6,023 nucleotides of DNA from an uncultured Burkholderiaceae bacterium (GCA_937871985.1 CALMPB010000134.1:1-6023), one strand, 5' to 3'. Numbered from the stretch's first letter, positions 1 to 5,823 are shown. Numbers and translations are program-made. The notes: a model not told the origin generated them from the sequence alone.

Positions 1-33
1 GCGGTGTCATCAACCTAACGGTGTCCGCGTGTC

Positions 34-1281
34 CTGAGTTACAGGGGCAACTCCAATAGCGATGAACTCGTTGTTTATTTCAGCTCGGCATCTGCCAAGC
101 GCCTTGAGGGCGTGGGGACGCTTAAGCGATTCAACGTGAACAAGCTTTTCATCCGCGATCCAGGGAAGAATTGGTACAACGGCCCGATCGCAGGAGTCTG
201 CGAAGATGCTGATAGCTTGGCCGTGGCGCTGAATGAAGTGGTTTCTCTGTTCGACCGCGACAAGGTAACGTTCATCGGTAGTTCAATGGGAGGGTATGGC
301 GCCTTGCTGCTGGGGACCCTGCTGAATGTCGGGAAAATCAGAGCAATTGCCCCCCAGATTGTCCTTAACCCGAAGATCCCGCACTCGCCTAAAGCGGACG
401 TGAAGTACTCGGATCTCAGCCAGGTAATCAACAGAGGCTCAACGAAGTCCGACGTCAAAATCTGGTTTGGCTGCGGCGAATTGCTCGATGTATTTCAGGT
501 AGTTAGGTGCGTCGGTATCGATGGATGTGAGGTGAACGCAGTTCCCAATTCATTGCATAACGTGATGGCCCACTTCAAGGGCATGTCGCTTTTGCCGAAA
601 TTCATTGACTCTCTTGTACTGGGGGCGCCCTTTGAGTTTGCCTATGGCGACCTAACCGGCATTCCCTATGAAGAGATAAAAGAGTCGGTTGAGATGCTGC
701 ATCTGGCATCCGATCCACTTGGCGCTGCTGAGGCTTTGGGAAAGATCAGCCATGGCCTGATTGATGGAGGGCGATTTGACCAGATGGGCCGTGCTTGGCT
801 TTCAGCAGGTCGAGTCGGGTTGGCAAGAAAGCACCTGCAATTGGCGGTCGAGTTCAACCCCGCCAATTATGAGGCGTTGTACGCCCTCGGAACGGCCTGT
901 ATTCAACAGCGGGATTATCCCAATGCTGTTGCGAACTATGCAGCTGCAGTGCTGCACTTTCCAAGTCCAAACGTCGTCTATCAAGCGCAGCTGGCCGCAG
1001 CCCATAGGTTGAACAAAGACTACCACTCGGCTCTTGAAGCCATTCGCGCAACCCTTGAGATTTCCAATTTCTGGAAGGCTCACTACTACGCAGGGTTGAC
1101 ATACCAGGATATGGAGCGGTATGCGGACGCCGTTCGCAGCTTTCAAAAAGTGATTGCACTTGCGCCATCCTTCACTAAGGCCTCGGAACTTATGTTGAAT
1201 TGCTTGGCATTGCAATTCACTAAAGAGGCTCACGACAATTTCGGCCTGAAAGTCAGTACGAAAGTCAGTCTGGCCGCGTAA
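34..1281 (+). CDS. Alpha/beta-hydrolase-like protein with C-terminal TPR repeats; 5' end uncertain
   Basis: Numbered from CTG 34 (415 residues), the N-terminal ~190 residues look like an alpha/beta hydrolase: a first strand DELVVYFSS near 11-19, a nucleophile elbow GSSMG at 82-86 (Ser84), and a late SLHNVMAH segment whose His175 or His180 could be the catalytic histidine. The acid is less clear; Asp152 is a candidate. Four contiguous 34-residue TPR repeats follow at about 245-278, 279-312, 313-346 and 347-380, suggesting protein binding in the cytoplasm. No signal peptide or membrane helix is evident. The substrate is unknown. The first ATG/GTG/TTG in frame is GTG 112, but starting there removes the first core strand, and the frame is open back to a stop at 16-18. 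CTG 34 overlaps a TGA in another frame as CTGA. The gene may use CTG, or be a 5'-truncated or frameshifted remnant. Base composition is poorer in G+C than the genes to the right. Domain calls are fairly sure; start and function are not. Confidence 0.7.
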   Translation: MSYRGNSNSDELVVYFSSASAKRLEGVGTLKRFNVNKLFIRDPGKNWYNGPIAGVCEDADSLAVALNEVVSLFDRDKVTFIGSSMGGYGALLLGTLLNVGKIRAIAPQIVLNPKIPHSPKADVKYSDLSQVINRGSTKSDVKIWFGCGELLDVFQVVRCVGIDGCEVNAVPNSLHNVMAHFKGMSLLPKFIDSLVLGAPFEFAYGDLTGIPYEEIKESVEMLHLASDPLGAAEALGKISHGLIDGGRFDQMGRAWLSAGRVGLARKHLQLAVEFNPANYEALYALGTACIQQRDYPNAVANYAAAVLHFPSPNVVYQAQLAAAHRLNKDYHSALEAIRATLEISNFWKAHYYAGLTYQDMERYADAVRSFQKVIALAPSFTKASELMLNCLALQFTKEAHDNFGLKVSTKVSLAA

Positions 1282-1605
1282 TGAAGATGAGCGCCGCCGG
1301 TACCGTGGCGTGGTCCCCTTATGCAACCTGTGTGGCGATTTCGGCAGTTTGGTCGTCTTTTGGTCGTGTTTCAGAAAACAGGGCTTGTTGGCTAGGTTAA
1401 CTGCCTTGGCCTTGACGGTGACCGTGCCCCAGTCGCTCACGACGCCTCACGCTTCGGTACTGTTTCAGTGCCTGTATCGTGCCCGGGCGAGTACCGGCCC
1501 AACGGTCCTTGATACTTGGCCATGCGCTGGCTGAGCGTTGCATATCAATCACTTGCGCTGCCGAGGCGGCCTACCAAATTTCCGTAAAGTGCCGTCAGGC
1601 AGGGT

Positions 1606-1641
1606 AAAAAAGAAAGCCGCTAAGGCGATGGCTTGGCGGCT
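1606..1641 (-). terminator. Rho-independent terminator on the - strand
   Basis: Read on the - strand, AGCCGCCAAG (1641-1632) pairs with CTTAGCGGCT (1624-1615) in a 10-bp stem with a single G-U pair and a 7-nt loop. It is followed at once by TTCTTTTTT (1614-1606). Stem plus T-tract is the classic intrinsic terminator. The orientation is clear, because on the + strand the A-tract precedes the stem and no T-tract follows it. No - strand protein gene is apparent upstream of it, so it either ends a non-coding transcript or stops antisense transcription coming out of the cyclase gene. Confidence 0.65.
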
Positions 1642-1799
1642 CGAAGAGATGCCGATGACAACGGTGTAGCCGAGGCCGGCTACTTCCTGCGGTAAACAGC
1701 TGGAAGTATGTTGAAATAAAGCGCGCAGAATGGAAATATGGCGGTTCACTATGCGTGGCGAAATCCATTCAGCCACATTCCGTTGATGAGTCTGCCTGC
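1606..1799 (-). ncRNA. Candidate small RNA (~190 nt)
   Basis: A - strand transcript is suggested by a promoter-like pair at 1806-1835 (predicted start near 1799) and a strong intrinsic terminator ending near 1606. Inside lies a perfect 7-bp hairpin with a 4-nt loop: arms GTAGCCG at 1666-1672 and CGGCTAC at 1677-1683. The U-rich terminator tail is the kind Hfq binds in many bacterial small RNAs. One - strand frame is open across the whole stretch, but the terminator lies inside it, which argues against a protein. It is transcribed away from the cyclase gene and would be antisense to that gene's leader if cyclase transcription starts upstream of 1799. This is inferred from structure only; no known RNA family was recognised. 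Confidence 0.3.
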
Positions 1800-1805
1800 C
1801 ACAGA

Positions 1806-1835
1806 ACAGTAAATGGCCGGGCCGATGATTGCCAA
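1806..1835 (-). promoter_or_regulatory. Possible sigma-70-type promoter for the - strand transcript
   Basis: On the - strand, TTGGCA (1835-1830; 5 of 6 to the -35 consensus) stands 18 nt from TACTGT (1811-1806), which keeps the TA and final T of the -10 element. It points toward the terminator at 1606-1641. Such matches arise by chance, so the terminator is the main support. Confidence 0.3.
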
Positions 1836-1863
1836 AGGAAGTTGATTTGGACCAGGGGACGGT

Positions 1864-3462
1864 GTGAGCAAAGAATTGCCACGGCAGGACAGGCGCGGAC
1901 GGCAGGGGCGGCGGTCCATTGTGCGTCGCGTGACGCTTGGGTTCGTGGTGGCGTGGCTTGCGTCGGTGGTGCTTCTTGCCCGTTGGATGTCTCAGGAGAT
2001 CGAGGCATCGCGACTCGACAGCCTGACCGCCAGCGCTGAATATGAGTCCAGGATTACCGCGCGGGTCATGGACCGGCTGTTCACGGAAATGGTAAGCGTA
2101 GCCAATATGGTGGCACGCCAAGGCCAGGTGATCGAACTTGCCATCCGGTACCGCAATGATCCCCCCGGCGCGGCCGAACTGACACGAGAGCAGCGGGCAG
2201 CCCTGTTTACGCGCGATCCCTTGGTGCGCAGGGTGGGCGACTTCATGAATGCGCTGGCTGGCGATCTGCAATACGCGCGTATTTACATGAACAATATGTC
2301 GGACGATACGGTGACCGCGAGCAATTGGGCGGAACCGGACAGCATCGTCGGCATGATTTATTCGGGCAGGGCTTATCTTGCCGACGCGCTACGTAATGGC
2401 AATGGCAGCTACTTCGGTATTGCCCGGCTGAACAAGAGCCCGTCCTATTTCGTCGCGAGCCGCATCGAAGATTCAAATGACGTACCGCAAGGCTCGGTGA
2501 CCGTAAAGTTCGATGCGCCGGACGTCGCGCTTTATTTGGCTGGCCGGCATATCGCCCTGATAGTGAACCGCCAGGGGAGGGTAACCACGGCCTCCTCCGC
2601 GCCCTTTATGCTGCGCAACGTCGCGGCGCTATTACCCCCTGGTCTGGTATTGCCTTCCGACGGCGATGAAGATCCGGGCGAGCCCATGGAGATACAAGCT
2701 ATTGCCGACTCTCGCCATATGGATCAATGGCTTGTTGACGGCAAGCCGTACCTGGCCCGGATTCAGCCGCTGGCGAATACGCAATATCAATTGATTACTC
2801 TGGCTTCACTCGATTATCTGGCGCCCATGCGCAAGCGGCACATTGGGGTAGCAGTACTGGTGACGATGGTCGGCTTGATCCTGATCTTGCTGTCCAGCTG
2901 GGCGGTCGAGCAAATGGTGAGACGACGCCGGGATGAGCGGCATGCCGCCAACCATGACGCGCTTACCGGCTTGCCGAACCGGCGGGCAGTCATGGCCGAA
3001 CTGGAACGGTACTTTTCCCTGGCGAAACGGACGCAGCGCTCGGTGCTGGTGGCGTTTATCGACCTGGACGGGTTCAAGGCGATCAACGACACCTATGGCC
3101 ACGACATAGGCGACAAATTCCTGATCGAGGTCGGGCGGCGCCTGTCGACGGGGCTGGCTACGGGGGACACGTTGGGCCGCTGGGGAGGCGATGAGTTCGT
3201 CGTAGTCGGGCTGGGCGCGAGGCCAGGATCCGATACCGGCAATGTTGTCGAATCGATGCGGGCGCGGCTTGCCCCGCTGCTCAGCGGCACCTATGCCTTC
3301 GAGGACTGCAGTTTCCACTACACAGGCGCGAGCTTTGGCATCGTGAGCGCAGATCCAGCGGTCAGCGTTCTGCCTGCCGTGCTCAAGGAAGCGGACCAGC
3401 TGATGTACGCGGACAAACAGGCGCGGCGGGAGATGCAGATGGCCAGCGCCTTATCGGATTGA
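1864..3462 (+). CDS. Membrane-bound diguanylate cyclase (GGDEF domain) with periplasmic sensor region
   Basis: The 532-residue protein should condense two GTP into cyclic di-GMP at the inner membrane. A basic N-terminus (1-22) leads into a membrane helix at about 23-40, then a ~280-residue periplasmic region, a second helix at about 326-346, and a GGDEF domain from about 362 to the end. The periplasmic region fits a Cache-type sensor by size and position; its ligand is unknown. The cyclase core is complete: HDALTGLPNRR at 364-374, metal-binding Asp400, Asn408 and Asp417 for guanine, and GGDEF at 441-445. The inhibitory RxxD position five residues before GGDEF reads ATGD (432-435), so the key arginine is absent and product inhibition is probably weak or lost. 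There is no EAL domain. GTG 1864 is preceded by AGGGG at 1854-1858, five bases away, and an in-frame stop at 1843-1845 excludes an earlier start. It ends one base from the convergent exporter gene. Confidence 0.93.
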   Translation: MSKELPRQDRRGRQGRRSIVRRVTLGFVVAWLASVVLLARWMSQEIEASRLDSLTASAEYESRITARVMDRLFTEMVSVANMVARQGQVIELAIRYRNDPPGAAELTREQRAALFTRDPLVRRVGDFMNALAGDLQYARIYMNNMSDDTVTASNWAEPDSIVGMIYSGRAYLADALRNGNGSYFGIARLNKSPSYFVASRIEDSNDVPQGSVTVKFDAPDVALYLAGRHIALIVNRQGRVTTASSAPFMLRNVAALLPPGLVLPSDGDEDPGEPMEIQAIADSRHMDQWLVDGKPYLARIQPLANTQYQLITLASLDYLAPMRKRHIGVAVLVTMVGLILILLSSWAVEQMVRRRRDERHAANHDALTGLPNRRAVMAELERYFSLAKRTQRSVLVAFIDLDGFKAINDTYGHDIGDKFLIEVGRRLSTGLATGDTLGRWGGDEFVVVGLGARPGSDTGNVVESMRARLAPLLSGTYAFEDCSFHYTGASFGIVSADPAVSVLPAVLKEADQLMYADKQARREMQMASALSD

Positions 3463-3463
3463 T

Positions 3464-4102
3464 TCAAAGCCCGCTCTTGGGCGCATTAAGAATAAGCCGC
3501 AAGCCCAGCGCTGAAATAACCCCGGCCGCAGCCCGGTCTATCCATTTCTTCGCCCGCAGATAAACCTCGCGCGGACCTTTGGTGGAGAAGCAGAGGGCCA
3601 CGATCGCATACCAGCCGAACTCGACCAGGAATACCAGCGGCGGCAGCGCGAAATAGGTCCAGGCCGGCGGGTGCTGGGGCAGCAGCGCGGCGAAGATACT
3701 GCCGTACCAGATGGCCGTCTTGGGATTGCTGAGCTGAGTCGTGAGGCCGATCCAGAAGGAACGGCGTCCATCGCGCGAGGCGGGCGCGCCGTTGCCGGGC
3801 ATGGAGAAAGGCTGCCTGGCGTTGCGCCAGATGCCGCTGGCCACATAAAGCAGATAGGCGCCGCCAGCGACTTTGAGGGCGACGTACAGCCATTCCACGC
3901 TTTGCAGCAGCGAATACAGACCCGCCAGCGCCAGGCCGGCGAACAGCATGCCGCCCGCGCCCATGCCGAAGGCCGAGGCCAGCCCGTCCCAGCGGGACTG
4001 GCCGATGGCCTTGCGCGCGACGATGATGAAGCTTGGCCCCGGCAGCATGGCTCCGAGCCACAGCGCGCCGAGGATTGCGAGTATGGAGGCAAAGGGAGTC
4101 AT
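3464..4102 (-). CDS. LysE/RhtB-family amino-acid exporter
   Basis: The 212-residue, strongly hydrophobic protein is the usual length for the LysE/RhtB family of inner-membrane exporters, which expel amino acids or related metabolites. The family signature is clear near the N-terminus: GAMLPGPSFIIVARKAIGQS at 17-36, followed by a glycine-rich helix with GMGAGGML at 46-53. About six membrane helices are visible, and the family loop motif around LSNPKTAIW sits at 124-132. The substrate cannot be read from the sequence. ATG at 4102-4100 is the first residue of the family-like sequence. No good ribosome binding site precedes it; the spacer just upstream is C-rich. It lies 110 nt downstream of the chemoreceptor gene on the same strand, so read-through from that gene is possible. 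The stop codon faces the cyclase stop with one base between. Confidence 0.93.
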   Translation of the reverse strand: MTPFASILAILGALWLGAMLPGPSFIIVARKAIGQSRWDGLASAFGMGAGGMLFAGLALAGLYSLLQSVEWLYVALKVAGGAYLLYVASGIWRNARQPFSMPGNGAPASRDGRRSFWIGLTTQLSNPKTAIWYGSIFAALLPQHPPAWTYFALPPLVFLVEFGWYAIVALCFSTKGPREVYLRAKKWIDRAAAGVISALGLRLILNAPKSGL

Positions 4103-4169
4103 GGTCGTCGGGGGCAGGAGCCGTAGGAGGTTTTGATTCTTCCATGAAAGCCGGGCCCTGCAAAGGACG

Positions 4170-4200
4170 GCGAAGCGCCTGCCGGCGGCGGGCGTTTCGC
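4170..4200. repeat. Inverted repeat between chemoreceptor and exporter genes
   Basis: GCGAAGCGCC (4170-4179) and GGCGTTTCGC (4191-4200) form a 10-bp stem with an 11-nt loop. A + strand RNA pairs fully with one G-U pair; a - strand RNA has one A-C mismatch. No T-tract follows in either direction, so it is not a standard terminator. In a transcript running from the chemoreceptor to the exporter it could act as an mRNA-processing or stability element. Confidence 0.4.
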
Positions 4201-4212
4201 GCGTTTCCCGGA

Positions 4213-5709
4213 TCAGCCGCCCGCCAGCGCCAGCGGCGCGGGGCGCCCTTGGGGCGCCAGGCGCGGCGCGGCCTGCGCGTCCGGCTGCTGTTCTTCCTGC
4301 AGGCGGAATACGCCCACGGCTTGCAGCAGCTCGGCCGCCTGCGATTGCAAGGCGGCTGAGGCGCCGGCGGCCTGGGCTACCCGGGCCGCGTTCTGCCGGG
4401 TCAGTTCGTCCATCTGGGTCACCGCCTGGTTGACCTCGTCGATGTCCGTGCTCTGGGCCCGGCCCGCGTCGCCGATCTGGCCGACGATGGCGGCAACGCG
4501 CTCGATGCTGGCCACGACTTCGCGGATCACGCCGGCGGCATGGTCGGCCTGGCGGAAACCGCTGCTGGTCTTTTCCAGCGAGCCGTCGATCAGGGTGCGG
4601 ATCTCGCGCGCGGCGCTGGCGCTGCGTTGGGCCAGCGCGCGCACCTCGGTGGCGACGACCGCGAAGCCGCGGCCGCTCTCGCCAGCGCGGGCGGCTTCCA
4701 CTGCCGCGTTCAAGGCGAGGATGTTGGTCTGGAACGCGATGCTGTCGATCAAGCCGGTGATCTCGGAGATCTTGTTGGCTTCCTGCTGGATTTCTCCCAT
4801 CACGGCCGCGACGCCGGCGACCGCGGCGCTGCCCGTGTCGACGATGCGCCGCGCTTCGTCGCTCAACTGCTGGGCCTGCAGGGCATTGCTGGCGTTGTCG
4901 TGGACGTTGGCGGCCAGATCGCGCATCGATGTCACGGTCCGCTCCAGGGAGTCGGCCTGGGTCCGGGTGCGTTCCTCGAGCTGCAGGTTGTCCTGCATGA
5001 TGTCGCGCGAGGCGGCCGAAAGCGCGGTGGCGGTGGTCTTGACTCCGCTCAGGGTCCGGTGCACGGCGTCCATCGTGGCCTTGAAGCTGCGGCCGACGCT
5101 GCTGTCCATGTCCAGGCCGCCGAACCGCAGGTCGAACACGCCGGCCTCGCGGCCGATATGCGCGCTGAGCCGGGCCAGTTCCTCGGCCGCGACCGCCGCC
5201 CGTTCCATCTTCCAGGCCAGCCAGCCCAGCGCGGCGGCCTGCACCACCACGTAGGCCGCATGCAGCAGCACCATGGGCAGGCTGGGCTGCGTGAAGCAAA
5301 GCGTTCCGTAGCCCCATTGCTGGAGGAAGTTGAAAGACAGGTGGTGCAGGGCGATGACCACGGCCGCGCACAGGATGGTGCGCCAGTCCCGGTAGGCCAG
5401 CAGCAGCGAGAGCAGCACAAAGATGCCGAAATGGATTTCGGCCATGCCGGACATCAGGTGGATATGGAGTGCGGCCAGCACCATCAGGCCACAGGCGACG
5501 GCCAAGCGCGTGCTCAGCCTGCCGGGCCGCCAAAGTATCAGCAGAGTGGGAAGGCCCGCGCCCAGCAGGCCGACTTCGATGGCGGCGTTCCAGCGTCCGT
5601 ATTGCGGCGCCAGGCCCAGGCCGACGGCGAACAGCAGCCAGAGCAGGGGCAGCATCGCCCGGTCGGTCCGGCGGTACGAGTCTTCCAGCAAATCGCTTGC
5701 GTTGCGCAT
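4213..5709 (-). CDS. Methyl-accepting chemotaxis protein with six-helix membrane sensor
   Basis: This 498-residue chemoreceptor should control the CheA kinase, and so flagellar rotation, from the inner membrane. Six hydrophobic helices (about 19-35, 41-60, 66-87, 92-106, 110-126 and 143-165) replace the usual periplasmic ligand domain, so the signal is probably sensed in or at the membrane. Histidines 82, 84, 93, 122, 123 and 150 cluster there. A short linker at 166-215 has no obvious HAMP domain. The long cytoplasmic helical hairpin follows, with the hallmark tip around IAFQTNILALNAAVEAARAG (324-343) and the return arm GRGFAVVATEVRALAQRS (346-363). The C-terminus is an Ala/Pro/Gln-rich tail with no NWETF-type pentapeptide, so it lacks that tether for the adaptation enzymes. 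ATG 5709 has AAGGA six bases upstream. A candidate promoter and operator lie at 5756-5799. No sigma-28 flagellar promoter was recognised. Confidence 0.95.
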   Translation of the reverse strand: MRNASDLLEDSYRRTDRAMLPLLWLLFAVGLGLAPQYGRWNAAIEVGLLGAGLPTLLILWRPGRLSTRLAVACGLMVLAALHIHLMSGMAEIHFGIFVLLSLLLAYRDWRTILCAAVVIALHHLSFNFLQQWGYGTLCFTQPSLPMVLLHAAYVVVQAAALGWLAWKMERAAVAAEELARLSAHIGREAGVFDLRFGGLDMDSSVGRSFKATMDAVHRTLSGVKTTATALSAASRDIMQDNLQLEERTRTQADSLERTVTSMRDLAANVHDNASNALQAQQLSDEARRIVDTGSAAVAGVAAVMGEIQQEANKISEITGLIDSIAFQTNILALNAAVEAARAGESGRGFAVVATEVRALAQRSASAAREIRTLIDGSLEKTSSGFRQADHAAGVIREVVASIERVAAIVGQIGDAGRAQSTDIDEVNQAVTQMDELTRQNAARVAQAAGASAALQSQAAELLQAVGVFRLQEEQQPDAQAAPRLAPQGRPAPLALAGG

Positions 5710-5731
5710 GGCGTTGTCCTTGCGACGGGAA

Positions 5732-5748
5732 GCGCGGAGCCTCCGCGC
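5732..5748 (-). promoter_or_regulatory. Hairpin in the chemoreceptor mRNA leader
   Basis: GCGCGGAG (5732-5739) and CTCCGCGC (5741-5748) are perfect inverted copies around a single base, realistically a 7-bp stem with a 3-nt loop. From the predicted transcription start near 5749, the hairpin would sit at the very 5' end of the mRNA, about 22 nt before the start codon and just upstream of the ribosome binding site. A role in mRNA stability or translation is possible but inferred. Confidence 0.45.
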
Positions 5749-5755
5749 AAGCTAG

Positions 5756-5784
5756 ATTCTTATTCAATAATTCCAGTTTGTGAA
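5756..5784 (-). promoter_or_regulatory. Candidate sigma-70-type promoter of the chemoreceptor gene
   Basis: On the - strand, TTCACA (5784-5779; 5 of 6 to the -35 consensus) and AAGAAT (5761-5756; 4 of 6 to the -10 consensus) are exactly 17 nt apart, in the AT-rich part of the gap 47 nt upstream of the start codon. The -35 element lies inside the palindrome at 5775-5799, so a protein bound there could block or modulate it. Confidence 0.5.
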
Positions 5785-5792
5785 TATATATT
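5763..5792 (+). promoter_or_regulatory. Possible promoter of the DUF454 gene
   Basis: TTCAAT (5763-5768) is a weak -35 match. TATATT (5787-5792), 18 nt further on, is a 5 of 6 match to the -10 element and lies in the core of the palindrome. Transcription from here would start near 5799 and give a leader of about 120 nt. The AT-richness of the stretch makes a chance -10 match likely. Confidence 0.3.
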
Positions 5793-5799
5793 CCAAACT
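5775..5799. promoter_or_regulatory. Near-perfect AT-rich palindrome, candidate operator
   Basis: A perfect 12-bp palindrome, GAATATATATTC (5782-5793), is flanked by inverted arms AGTTTG (5775-5780) and CAAACT (5794-5799). The only asymmetry is one extra T at 5781. The whole 25-nt element sits in the divergent gap and overlaps candidate promoter elements of both neighbours, as expected for a dimeric regulator's binding site. No regulator gene is visible in the window and I do not recognise the motif as a named box. Confidence 0.5.
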
Positions 5800-5823
5800 A
5801 TTTTTCAGTGTTTCATCGCGGAT

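Larger units (their letters stand above)
1282..1863. other. Long intergenic region without a convincing protein gene
   Basis: This 582-nt stretch separates the hydrolase/TPR gene from the cyclase gene. Open frames here are short or continue antisense into the cyclase gene, and none has a recognisable domain or good ribosome binding site. Visible structure: a weak GC-rich hairpin just after the first gene (arms 1292-1297 and 1305-1310), a perfect hairpin at 1666-1683, and a - strand terminator at 1606-1641 with a plausible - strand promoter at 1806-1835. A weak + strand promoter-like pair, TTGAAA (1711-1716) and AAATAT (1734-1739) with 17 nt between, could serve the cyclase gene, but the match is poor. 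Confidence 0.5.

Noticed and set aside
2..59. Possible 3' ends of an upstream + strand gene (a frame ending at TGA 35-37 or one ending at TAG 57-59)
   Set aside because: Only 11 or 18 codons are inside the window, too few to tell which, if either, is coding. Mentioned only in relation to the start of the first gene.
802..1440. A - strand open frame of 212 codons
   Set aside because: It is antisense to the TPR repeats of the first gene and shows no recognisable domain.
1310..1534. A + strand open frame of 74 codons in the intergenic region
   Set aside because: It has no convincing ribosome site, a Cys/Trp-rich N-terminus unlike a real protein and no family resemblance; random openness is enough to explain it.
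1549..2271. A - strand open frame of 240 codons, whose C-terminal part looks mildly protein-like
   Set aside because: Its N-terminal two thirds are antisense to the cyclase gene, and an intrinsic terminator (1606-1641) lies inside it on the same strand. No domain is recognisable.
4430..5254. A + strand open frame of 274 codons
   Set aside because: It is antisense to the strongly supported chemoreceptor gene and has Ser/Ala/Arg-biased composition typical of GC-rich shadow frames.
3464..5767. A single - strand open frame of 767 codons spanning the exporter and most of the chemoreceptor region
   Set aside because: Only the last 212 codons (3464..4102) encode a real protein, the exporter. The rest is an Arg/Pro/Ala-rich out-of-frame reading of the chemoreceptor gene, kept open by high GC content.
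5750..5815. Sigma-28 (flagellar) promoter for the chemoreceptor gene
   Set aside because: TAGTTT resembles half of the consensus, but no GCCGATAA-like element stands at the right distance; the sigma-70-like pair fits better.
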